A stretch of 64,000 nucleotides of DNA, from positions 1 through 64,000 of the forward strand of contig JASHQM010000056.1 of the NCBI GenBank assembly GCA_030039165.1, read 5' to 3'. A program made the translations under genes and the position numbers. Below the pieces are notes generated by a model. The model was not told the DNA's origin, ran no database searches, and saw only the letters and a program-made list of their open reading frames with translations. Every line of letters begins with the position of its first letter. Positions within the stretch are counted from its first letter, which is position 1. The DNA is from Candidatus Sulfotelmatobacter sp. (lineage in GTDB: Bacteria; Acidobacteriota; Terriglobia; Terriglobales; Acidobacteriaceae). Below are positions 31,915 through 39,802 of this stretch, one piece after another.

Positions 31915-32763
31915 TCATGGCTCAAGCCCAAACAATCGCATCGCGTTCTCCTTCAGGATCAGCGGGCGCACCTCATCGCGAATAGTGATCTTCTCGAAAT
32001 CGGCAAGCCATCGATCTGGCGAAATTAACGGATAATCCGAACCGAAAAGCACCTTTTGTTTGAGGAGGGTATTCGCATACTGCACAAGAATCGGCGGGAA
32101 GTATTTCGGCGACCAACCGGAGAGGTCGATGTAAACCTGCGGTTTGTGCAGGCACACGGAAATGGCTTCGTCCTGCCAGGGAAACGACGGGTGCGCCATG
32201 ATGATTGGCATGTCGGGGAAATCGACGGCTACGTCGTCGAGATCCATCGGATTGCCGTATTTCAAATGAACCCCGCCGCCGCCACGCAGCCCTGCCCCGA
32301 TACCGCTATGTCCGGTATGAAAGATCACGGGCAACCTAGCTTCATTGATAACTTCGTAAAAAGGGTAGGCCAATCTGTCATTGGCATGGAACTGCTGCAC
32401 CGGGGGGTGCAGTTTGAAGCCGCGAAACCTGCCCGTCGCAATCAGCCGTTTCGCTTCTTGCACCGCCGCTTTGCCGCGCATCGGATCTACGCTGGCGAAG
32501 GCAAACATGATATCGGAATTTTCCGCAGCGAAAGCCGCGACCTCATCGTTGGGAATCTGTTTCCGTCCGGTAAGCCGTTCATCCACGCAGAAAATCACGC
32601 AGCCAATCTTGCGCGAGCGGTAGTATTCTGCCAACGCCTTCCGATCCCGGTTCAGACCGGAATTGCCAAAGTATTTCTTCACTGCTTCGTTCGCCGCATT
32701 GTCGCCTTCGTCATTTTCAAGATGAACGTGTACGTCAATGGCGACCAGGTCGCGAGCATTCAT
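31915..32763 (-). CDS. Amidohydrolase-2 family metal-dependent hydrolase/decarboxylase
   Basis: A 282-residue TIM-barrel amidohydrolase with an intact first metal motif IDVHVHLE (about 9-16), a middle histidine in VIFHTGHSG, MAHPSFPWQ and the catalytic aspartate in LFGSDYPLISP. The family includes 4-oxalomesaconate hydratase LigJ, pyrone lactonases and carboxy-muconate semialdehyde decarboxylases, all relevant to this island. The start overlaps the pcaL stop by four bases, so it is in one operon with pcaL. Unlike the amidohydrolase at 4146 it has no export signal. The substrate is unresolved. Confidence 0.85.
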   Translation of the reverse strand: MNARDLVAIDVHVHLENDEGDNAANEAVKKYFGNSGLNRDRKALAEYYRSRKIGCVIFCVDERLTGRKQIPNDEVAAFAAENSDIMFAFASVDPMRGKAAVQEAKRLIATGRFRGFKLHPPVQQFHANDRLAYPFYEVINEARLPVIFHTGHSGIGAGLRGGGGVHLKYGNPMDLDDVAVDFPDMPIIMAHPSFPWQDEAISVCLHKPQVYIDLSGWSPKYFPPILVQYANTLLKQKVLFGSDYPLISPDRWLADFEKITIRDEVRPLILKENAMRLFGLEP

Positions 32764-33944
32764 TTCTTCTCCTTTGACAGCTGCGACACTGCGTCTTCCA
32801 ATTCCTTCCGGGCGATTTTGAAACCCTTGTTGGCTGCGGGCACTCCGGCATAAACGGCAGTCTGAAGCAGTAGCTCTTTTAGATCACATGGCTCCAATTC
32901 CTGCTGCAATCCGGCCCGCACGTGCATGGCAAATTCCTCCCATCGCCCAAGTGCCGCCATGGTTGCGAGCACAAGCAAGCGGCGCATTCGCGCATCCAAT
33001 TGCGGACGCGTCCAGATGGTCCCCCACGCGTAGCGCGTGATCAGATCCTGAAACTCGCGATTGAATTCGTTGGTTGCGGCAATGGCTCCATCGACGTAAT
33101 CCTCGCCCAACGTTGCGCGCCGCATGGCGAAGCCGGCTTCGGAGCGATGAGCGTCATCCAGCCCAGGCAGCAGAAACCCCAGCAGCGCCGCAAGAAACGA
33201 ACGGGGCCGCTCAAGGTTCGAAAGATGGGCCGCTGGCAACCGGAGAGAACGAGCGTTCGGGATTTCCCTCGCCAGGACCTCGCCGTTATCGGCCCAGGGA
33301 GTTGAAATATCGCGATCCCCCGAAATGACCAGCGTTGGCACACGAATGTTCCGCAGGCTCTGGCGTGAATTGAAATCGCGCAGAGCAGCACAACATCCGA
33401 CGTATCCGACAGGATCAGTACCCAACAGAAGCAACCTGACAATGCTGGCGTAAGCGCTGGAATTGGGCATGGTTTGTGGCGAGAAAAAACGCTGCATGGC
33501 CATGTCCACAATGCCAGCCATGCCCCCCTCGCGTACCAATTTGATTCGCATTTCCCAGTTGCTGCGCTCTCCAAATTCCGGCGACGTGTTGGCGAGAACC
33601 AGGTGGGTGAGGCGATCAGAGGCGTTCAGGCCAAGCCACTGGCCAATGGCGCCTCCTAACGAGAGGCCGCAAAACGCAAACTCGCGAATACCCAGCACAT
33701 CGGCGAGATCGAGCACATCCCGCCCGAGCATTTCGATCGAATATTCGCCCCCGGTTGCTTCGGAAGCGCCATGGCCGCGCGTATCGTACCGAAGTACTTG
33801 AAAATGCGATAGCAGATCTGGAACTTGCGGCGCCCACATGGCGTGATCGGTCCCAATCGAATGGGAAAACACCAGCACTGGCTTTTCAGGCATTCCTTCG
33901 AGCCGATAGAACAGCCCGGCATGATTGCAGTTGGCGAATGGCAA
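32760..33944 (-). CDS. pcaL: PcaL: 3-oxoadipate enol-lactonase fused to 4-carboxymuconolactone decarboxylase
   Basis: A 394-residue fusion. Residues 1 to about 255 are an alpha/beta hydrolase (PcaD) with nucleophile Ser95 in CGLSLGG, a GDRDISTP aspartate and the histidine in PAAHLSNLE. Residues about 265-394 are the carboxymuconolactone decarboxylase (PcaC), seen as RPQLDARMRRLLVLATMAALGRWEEFAMHVR. It converts 4-carboxymuconolactone to 3-oxoadipate in two steps. Fusions of this order are known as PcaL in actinobacteria and some proteobacteria. It lies 170 bases downstream of pcaB on the same strand and completes the protocatechuate 3,4-cleavage route begun by pcaHG at the left end. Confidence 0.94.
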   Translation of the reverse strand: MPFANCNHAGLFYRLEGMPEKPVLVFSHSIGTDHAMWAPQVPDLLSHFQVLRYDTRGHGASEATGGEYSIEMLGRDVLDLADVLGIREFAFCGLSLGGAIGQWLGLNASDRLTHLVLANTSPEFGERSNWEMRIKLVREGGMAGIVDMAMQRFFSPQTMPNSSAYASIVRLLLLGTDPVGYVGCCAALRDFNSRQSLRNIRVPTLVISGDRDISTPWADNGEVLAREIPNARSLRLPAAHLSNLERPRSFLAALLGFLLPGLDDAHRSEAGFAMRRATLGEDYVDGAIAATNEFNREFQDLITRYAWGTIWTRPQLDARMRRLLVLATMAALGRWEEFAMHVRAGLQQELEPCDLKELLLQTAVYAGVPAANKGFKIARKELEDAVSQLSKEKK

Positions 33945-34114
33945 AGTGTATCGCTCTCCTCAATTTGAGTCATTCCGAGCAAGCGTTTTTTGCGCAGCGA
34001 GGAATTCAGTGAGTTGCACAATGCACTCTTTATCCTGGCCCGACGGAGCGAAGCGACCAAAGGGCTCGTCGCCAAGCAATAACGCGCGTTTGACTTGTAT
34101 CCTTTTCAAGGAAC

Positions 34115-35455
34115 TCACTTCCCTTCTTTCTTCACGAGCGCCTCGCGAAATACCTCAGCCGATCCGAGATACAGTTCCGGAACCTCGAGTTTGTCCAGTT
34201 CAGCACGACTCAGGCGCGAGCTGAATTCTGGCAACTCTGCCAACACGGTGGAGAGACTCTTCTTTTGCGCAGCCGCCTTTTGCAATGCATTTTCCAGCAG
34301 CTTGTGAGCGGCGTCTCGTCCCAGTTCAGCGGCCAGCAGCATTATCGTTCGCTCGGCGAACATCTGGCCTTTAGTGCTGGCAATGTTCTCCCGCATGCGC
34401 GCGGGATCCACTGAAAGGCCCTCGGCAACTTCCGCCATCGATGCTGCCGCGGTCCCCGTCGCTTGAACAATTGATGCTATCGTCGGCCACTCCGATTGCC
34501 AGCCGCCGACGGCGCGTTCATGCTCCTGCACCATAGCGGAAAGAAAACCGGCTACCAGCCCGGGAACTCGTTCCGCCGCGGCGAGAGTCAGCGCGCACGC
34601 AATCGGATTTCGTTTGTGTGGCATTGTGGAAGATCCGCCCCTGCCCTCACCGCCCGGTTCGGCCGCTTCAGCTACTTCGGTTTGCATCAGCAAGCTAATG
34701 TCACGCGCCATTTTCCCGAGCGAGCCGGTCAGTACACCACAGCTGCAGACCAGATTTGCCAGGCGGTCGCGATGGGTATGCCACGGGGCCTCAGGACAGC
34801 GCAACCCGAGTTCTTTAGCCAGCCCGTGAGCGACGACGCTTCCCTTCTCGCGCAAAAATGCCAAGGTGCCGGATGCACCGCCGAATTGTAGAATCTGCGC
34901 TTCTTCGAACGCAGACTCCGCATGCCTGCTGCTTCGCTTCACGGCGCCAAGCCAGCCCGCGACTTTCAAACCGAACGTCACCGGCGGAGCTGCCTGCATC
35001 AGAGTCCGGCCGAGCATGACCGTCTTCTTGTGCTTCCCGGAAAGCGCACTAAGAGCTTTTTCCAAGCGCTTGAGATCGCGACTGATGATTGTTCGTGTCC
35101 GCTTTAGTAACAGAACCAGTGCGGTGTCGGCGACATCCTGGCTGGTCGCACCCCAATGAACCCATCCGGCAGCGTCGACGTCTTCGGCTTTCACCTTCTC
35201 TGTCAATGCCTTGACCAGAGGAATTGACAGGGTGCCTGCGCGAAACATGCCGCGAGATAGTGCGGGAACATCAAATTCACTTGCGTGCGCCGCGGCCGCG
35301 ATACGATCGGTTGCCGATTTCGGTACAATACCCGCGCGGGCTTCGGCACGGGCCAGAGCAACCTCAAAATCCAACATCGCTTGCACAATGGAGGTGTCCG
35401 AGAACACTTCGGCGAGTGCTTCGGTTGTGGCTAAACTCTCGATGAGACGCGCCAA
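34115..35455 (-). CDS. pcaB: 3-carboxy-cis,cis-muconate cycloisomerase
   Basis: A 446-residue member of the fumarase/aspartase superfamily that lactonises 3-carboxymuconate to 4-carboxymuconolactone. The superfamily signature GGSSTMPHKRNP is present near residue 280, together with the substrate-site segment WVHWGATSQDVADTA. Length and the C-terminal domain match PcaB better than adenylosuccinate lyase, and the pcaL neighbour confirms the pathway. It is transcribed towards pcaL and divergently from the cupin gene at 35622. Confidence 0.93.
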   Translation of the reverse strand: MARLIESLATTEALAEVFSDTSIVQAMLDFEVALARAEARAGIVPKSATDRIAAAAHASEFDVPALSRGMFRAGTLSIPLVKALTEKVKAEDVDAAGWVHWGATSQDVADTALVLLLKRTRTIISRDLKRLEKALSALSGKHKKTVMLGRTLMQAAPPVTFGLKVAGWLGAVKRSSRHAESAFEEAQILQFGGASGTLAFLREKGSVVAHGLAKELGLRCPEAPWHTHRDRLANLVCSCGVLTGSLGKMARDISLLMQTEVAEAAEPGGEGRGGSSTMPHKRNPIACALTLAAAERVPGLVAGFLSAMVQEHERAVGGWQSEWPTIASIVQATGTAAASMAEVAEGLSVDPARMRENIASTKGQMFAERTIMLLAAELGRDAAHKLLENALQKAAAQKKSLSTVLAELPEFSSRLSRAELDKLEVPELYLGSAEVFREALVKKEGK

Positions 35456-35621
35456 GCTTGTCCCTCAATGCGGCATTATACGTGCGCGTGTCCTCGAATG
35501 AGGTGAAGTTCGCAAACTCGCGGGAAGAAGGCGATGCGACTCGTCTTTCGCAAAAAAAGAGGGCCATTGCGACGCGAGCCGAATTAAGACTAAATTATGT
35601 TCGGTCGCAGCAGGAGAGTCT

Positions 35622-36116
35622 ATGCCCATTCTCGATGCCAAAGGCAGTATTGATGCAGTCGTGCGCGATTATGCTTTCCCTGATATCCATATCGGCGGTG
35701 GAGACGATGAATCCCCATGGGTCCCGTTCCGGCCGAATGTATTTATTCGTCATCTCGCATTCGACGTAAGAACGAACATGTATGCAAACGTTTTATGGGT
35801 GAGGTCAGGCGGCATGTTGGGGCGGCATCGTCATCGTGGACGCGTTTTTGGTTATACGCTGGAGGGCAGCTGGCGCTATCTCGAATACGACTGGGTGGCT
35901 CGCGCAGGCAGCTACGTGCAGGAAAGTCCCGGCGCCATTCACACCTTGGTTTCCGACCAGGGCATGAAGACAGTTTTCTGGCTCAACGGATCACTGGAAT
36001 TTTTCGACGAAAACGATGGCTTGCTCGAGACGCTCGATGTCTTCTGGTTTATCGATCACTATGTTAACTATTGCCGCGAAAACGGCATCCCGATAAACAA
36101 GAAACTATTTGTGTGA
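35622..36116 (+). CDS. Cupin, 2,4'-dihydroxyacetophenone dioxygenase-like (second copy)
   Basis: A 164-residue cupin, paralog of the one at 14179-14727. It shares SPWVPFRPN, HRHRGRVFGYTLEGSWRYLEYDWVARAGS and the C-terminal DVFWFIDHYVNYCRENGIPINK. Candidate metal ligands are His69, His71 and His107. AGGAG stands before ATG 35622. This copy lies between pcaB (divergent) and an MFS transporter gene, away from the kinase-carboxylase operon, so the two copies may act on different aryl ketones or ring-cleavage products. The exact reaction is not known. Confidence 0.8.
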   Translation: MPILDAKGSIDAVVRDYAFPDIHIGGGDDESPWVPFRPNVFIRHLAFDVRTNMYANVLWVRSGGMLGRHRHRGRVFGYTLEGSWRYLEYDWVARAGSYVQESPGAIHTLVSDQGMKTVFWLNGSLEFFDENDGLLETLDVFWFIDHYVNYCRENGIPINKKLFV

Positions 36117-36161
36117 GATCTCGCGACATTCCGGCCATGATACATCGCTTGTAAGTTGACA

Positions 36162-36170
36162 TGCTATGAT
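36162..36170 (+). promoter_or_regulatory. Extended -10 promoter (TGCTATGAT) close to the MFS start codon
   Basis: A TGnTATGAT extended -10 ends 8 bases before the ATG at 36179, so the transcript would have essentially no leader. TTGACA occurs directly before it at 36156, too close to be its -35. A chance match cannot be excluded. Confidence 0.35.
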
Positions 36171-36178
36171 GCGGCCCC

Positions 36179-37411
36179 ATGGACCGCTCCCGCCGCTACG
36201 AAGCCAGCCTGGTCGCGATGTTGTTCTTCACCTGGGGTACGGTTTTCCTGGGCCGCATGTCGGCGTTATATCTTGCTCCTTACTTCGCGCCCGAATTTCA
36301 TCTCAGCCACGGACAGGTAGGCACGGTGGCGTCAGCGCTGGCCATTACCTGGGCAGTATCGACGTTTGTTTTCGGCGCATTGTCCGATCGGGTGGGCCGC
36401 AAACCAGTTCTGGTTCCTGCCATCTTTGCCTTCTCTGTCCTCTCCTGGGCATCCGGACTGGTTCATAGCTTTCTTCAACTGCTGCTGGTGCGCGCGCTAA
36501 TGGGAGCGGCAGGGGGACCAGCCTGGTCCACGATGACGGCCCTCATCGAAGAATCGTCGCCGTCTGATCGCCGAGGACGAAACATAGGATTCGTTGTCAG
36601 TGCAGCCGCGCTTGTCGGCCTGGCTGCTGCCCCGGTGCTGACAACTCAAGTAGCGACGCGCTGGGGCTGGCGGCCGGCATTCATCGCGACTGCCATTCCG
36701 GGGTTGCTCATGACAGTCCTGTTGTGGAAGTTCATAAAAGCGCCAGCGGCCGGCAGCGGTGTTCATGAGAAGCCATCTTTGTCGGAGTACATTTCAATCC
36801 TCCGCTATCGCAATATTTGGCTGTCTTGTTTGGGAGCGGCTGGATTCATGTCCTGGTTGTTCGCGGTAAACGTGTTCGCGCCACTATACATCACCGAGGT
36901 CGTTCACGAGCCCGCAACCACAGCCGGATTCCTGCTCGGGGCAAGCGGACTCGGAAGCTTCTTCCTGGGCTTTCTGCTTCCATCACTCTCAGACCGATGG
37001 GGCCGCAAGCCGCTTTTGCTGGTGATGGCGGCCATGTCCGCGATCGTGCCACTCGCTTTTCTGGTGCCCGCGCTGTATGTCTATCCGTTGGTGCTGGCCT
37101 TTATCGTTTTTATAGCTAATTCCGGACAGGCCATCGCCAGCGTAGTCCTGGTTCTGGTGCCCACAGAAAGTGTGCCGGCTCAATTTCGAGCCACATCCAT
37201 CGGTCTGGCAACGCTCGCCGGCGAGATCCTGGGTGGGACTGTCACGCCAATTCTGGCCGGCGCATTGGCGCAGAGACATGGCTTGGCAGTGACCATGTGG
37301 TTGGCTACGGCGAGCAGCGGGTTGTTATTTTTAATTACTCTTCTGCTTCGGGAGACCAGACCCGCTGCAATGTTCGCTATCGAGCCGGTTGGGTCAAGAG
37401 TAGGGGAATAG
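36179..37411 (+). CDS. MFS transporter, aromatic-acid type
   Basis: A 410-residue inner-membrane transporter with about 12 hydrophobic helices in two halves. The MFS loop motif between helices 2 and 3 is DRVGRKPV (about 81-88), repeated as SDRWGRKPLL in the second half. RALMGAAGGPAW in helix 4 resembles sugar- and aromatic-acid symporters. Its place between pathway genes and a benzoate-CoA ligase gene suggests uptake of benzoate-like, vanillate-like or protocatechuate-like acids. Energy coupling would be proton symport by family analogy. Confidence 0.88.
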   Translation: MDRSRRYEASLVAMLFFTWGTVFLGRMSALYLAPYFAPEFHLSHGQVGTVASALAITWAVSTFVFGALSDRVGRKPVLVPAIFAFSVLSWASGLVHSFLQLLLVRALMGAAGGPAWSTMTALIEESSPSDRRGRNIGFVVSAAALVGLAAAPVLTTQVATRWGWRPAFIATAIPGLLMTVLLWKFIKAPAAGSGVHEKPSLSEYISILRYRNIWLSCLGAAGFMSWLFAVNVFAPLYITEVVHEPATTAGFLLGASGLGSFFLGFLLPSLSDRWGRKPLLLVMAAMSAIVPLAFLVPALYVYPLVLAFIVFIANSGQAIASVVLVLVPTESVPAQFRATSIGLATLAGEILGGTVTPILAGALAQRHGLAVTMWLATASSGLLFLITLLLRETRPAAMFAIEPVGSRVGE

Positions 37412-37450
37412 CCGCGCGCCACCGAAGCGATTCGGCTGTTTCGCGATTGC

Positions 37451-39043
37451 TCAAGTCTTCGAGACTTTACCGGACGCAGACTGCGCTGTTCGTTGCAACT
37501 CACGCAACTTGAAACGTTGTACCTTGCCGGTTGCGGTTTTCGGCAGCTCCGGCAAGAACTCAATCCACCGCGGACGCTTGTAGGCGCCGAGCCTTTCGGT
37601 CACCCAGTCCTGCAAGCTGCGCACGAGATCCTCGTTTGGCACAGCCTCAGGATTCACGACGACATATGCCACAGGTTTGTTCAGCTTGCTCGCATCTTCG
37701 CGAGCGATAACGGCTGCTTCCTGCACGGCGGGATGGGCGATCAAGGCGTTTTCCACCTCAGCCGGGCTGAGCCAGCGCCCATTCACTTTGAACAGATCAT
37801 CACCTCGCCCTGCGTACCAGTAATAACCGTCTTCATCCTGGTAATACCTATCGCCAGTGCGAAACCACGGACCATCGAACGTGGCTTTGGTTTTTTCGTG
37901 CTGATTCCAATATCCGGCACAGGTGGAGTCGCCTTTGATGAGCAACGCGCCGATTTCCCCGCGCGCAACATCGTGCCCGTTTTCATCTACCAGCCGCGCC
38001 TCATAACCCGGAATGATCTTGCCGGTCGATCCCGGCCGCATTTCATCCGCGCGATTGGAAATCACCATCTGTAATGTTTCGGTCGAACCCAGGCCATCGA
38101 GAATTTCCACGCCAAACCGTTCCTTGAATCGCTGGAAAACTGCGGCTGGCAGTGATTCACCGGCAGAAACTGCCTGGCGAATGCTCGAGAGATCGAACTC
38201 TTTTCCCTCCGGGGAATGGTAAGCCAGCATGGCGACATAGTTCGACGGCACTGAAAAGAAAAGGGTCGGCCGATAGCGCTCGATATTCGCGTAAATCGTG
38301 GCCACGTCTGGGCGAGGCCCCGAGAGAATTGTAGTAGCGCCACATGACAAGGGAAAATATCCGGCGTTGCCCAGACCGTAAGCAAAAAACAATCGCGCCA
38401 CACTGTAACAGCGGTCGTGCTCGCTGATCTGCAAGATGCCCTTGGCATACAGCTCGGAGCAGACCACCATGTCGTGATGCAGATGAATACACGCCTTGGA
38501 TGCGCCCGTGCTTCCTGAAGAATAGAGCCAGAAAGCAGTATCGTCTTTGCTCGTTGCTGCCGCCTCCATTTGCGATGACGCACTTTCCAGCAAACTCTCG
38601 AAACTCGGGTAGTTTCCTCCGCGCCCATTCACAACCACGATCTTCTCCAGGTACTTGAGCGTTTTCTTGGCGATTGATTCCACGGCGGGAAGCAGCGCTG
38701 CGTCGACGAGGAGCACCCGCGCTCGCGTATCGTTCAAAAGATATTCATACTCGTCTGGCCGGAGATAAGTATTGAAGGGTACGGCAACCGCGCCCAGTTT
38801 GATCGCTCCGAAGAAGCAATACAGGAACTCAGGAGAATCAGGAACCAGAAAGACGATCCGCTCCTCCATGCGGACGCCGAGTTGCTGCAGGGCGTTGCCG
38901 GCGCGATTGACCTGATCCTGCAGTTGCGCGTAGGAAATTTGTTCCGAACCGCACTCAATCGCGACATTACTGCCCCGCCCTTCGAGCACATTGCGATCCA
39001 CAAAGTAGCAGGCAACGTTGAATGCATCGGGAATGGCGATCAA
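37451..39043 (-). CDS. Benzoate/4-hydroxybenzoate-CoA ligase-like enzyme
   Basis: An AMP-forming aryl-CoA ligase. The N-terminus IPDAFNVACYFVDRNVLEGRGSNVAI is typical of benzoate-CoA ligases. The P-loop is YSSGSTGASKACIH, and the motifs GLGSTETLQM, WFRTGDRY and the C-terminal lysine segment LPKTATGKVQR are all present. The start is uncertain. TTG 39043 puts the conserved N-terminus at residue 2, while ATG 39109 adds 22 residues and lacks a well-spaced ribosome site. It activates a benzoate, possibly 4-hydroxybenzoate or vanillate. No benzoyl-CoA ring-attack genes are in the window, so its pathway partner must lie elsewhere. Confidence 0.88.
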   Translation of the reverse strand: MIAIPDAFNVACYFVDRNVLEGRGSNVAIECGSEQISYAQLQDQVNRAGNALQQLGVRMEERIVFLVPDSPEFLYCFFGAIKLGAVAVPFNTYLRPDEYEYLLNDTRARVLLVDAALLPAVESIAKKTLKYLEKIVVVNGRGGNYPSFESLLESASSQMEAAATSKDDTAFWLYSSGSTGASKACIHLHHDMVVCSELYAKGILQISEHDRCYSVARLFFAYGLGNAGYFPLSCGATTILSGPRPDVATIYANIERYRPTLFFSVPSNYVAMLAYHSPEGKEFDLSSIRQAVSAGESLPAAVFQRFKERFGVEILDGLGSTETLQMVISNRADEMRPGSTGKIIPGYEARLVDENGHDVARGEIGALLIKGDSTCAGYWNQHEKTKATFDGPWFRTGDRYYQDEDGYYWYAGRGDDLFKVNGRWLSPAEVENALIAHPAVQEAAVIAREDASKLNKPVAYVVVNPEAVPNEDLVRSLQDWVTERLGAYKRPRWIEFLPELPKTATGKVQRFKLRELQRTAQSASGKVSKT

Positions 39044-39136
39044 GAGTAGTTCTCTTTCGTGAGCCTTTTGTACTCCTGTTGGTTGCAAACGGCGGGGAGT
39101 ATAGCACACAGAAATTCTGGCTGCTCCGCTTGTCCA

Positions 39137-39553
39137 TCATTCTCCGTTGACCGTCACGAGGATGGTTCGCTCGCGGCCACGCACGTCACACTCCAAATGG
39201 AAAACTTGTTGCCACGTTCCGAGTACCAGCTTGCCGTCGGAAACAGGCACGGTGAGCGACGCCCCCAGCAGCGTCGCCTGCAAATGCGAATGCCCATTCC
39301 CATCGTGCCAGGCCTGCTCATGGCCGTAGTTCCGGCTGGGTGGGATGAGTTTGTTCAAAATCGATGGTAAGTCGCGCTGCAATCCGGATTCAAATTCGAT
39401 AGTACCGACCGCAGCTGTGCTGCCGATATTGAAGACGTTAGCCGTACCAGTTTGCACTCCCGACGAGCTCACGATAGAAGACACTTTCCCGGTAAGATTG
39501 TGCATGTCGCCATTCCCTTTGGTGCGGATAGAGATTTGTTGCTGATAAATCAT
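39137..39553 (-). CDS. YjbQ/UPF0047 family protein
   Basis: A 138-residue single-domain protein of the UPF0047 family. The metal-binding region HDGNGHSHLQATLLG and the C-terminal GTWQQVFHLECDVRGRERTILVTV are diagnostic. Some members rescue thiamine-phosphate synthase defects, but the physiological role is not settled. It ends 28 bases before the longest possible start of the CoA ligase gene, so the two may be cotranscribed; there is no obvious functional link. Confidence 0.9.
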   Translation of the reverse strand: MIYQQQISIRTKGNGDMHNLTGKVSSIVSSSGVQTGTANVFNIGSTAAVGTIEFESGLQRDLPSILNKLIPPSRNYGHEQAWHDGNGHSHLQATLLGASLTVPVSDGKLVLGTWQQVFHLECDVRGRERTILVTVNGE

Positions 39554-39802
39554 GCCGCCCTCTTGACCTCATGAACATGGTACCGCTGCCGCAGCATGAA
39601 GGCGTACTGCATCCTGTCGACCTGCATATTGTTGTGGCGCGACTCAGTTCACATTTCTTTTATTATGTTTCCAATAGGTCAGGCGGGGATGGCAGCAGCA
39701 TGTGACGGACAAGATTCTCCAGTTCCTGTTTCTGAAACCGGAACCGGCAATCGCGTAAACAAGAACTGCGCAAGAAAGCTGTAAGAAGGGCGGGAGTTTT
39801 CG
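39554..39802. promoter_or_regulatory. Upstream region of wecB
   Basis: This 249-base gap lies between the divergent YjbQ and wecB genes. It contains a near-perfect dyad (39722-39744), otherwise nothing recognisable. Confidence 0.4.
39722..39744. promoter_or_regulatory. Dyad-symmetric site upstream of wecB
   Basis: Arm GTTCCTGTTTC, one base, then arm GAAACCGGAAC: 10 of 11 positions are complementary. With a one-base centre it cannot form a good RNA hairpin, so a dimeric DNA-binding protein is the natural reader. It ends 58 bases before the wecB ATG. Confidence 0.4.

Noticed and set aside
37412..37450. Intrinsic terminator between the convergent MFS and CoA ligase genes
   Set aside because: The gap has only weak complementarity and no T-run after a stem on either strand.
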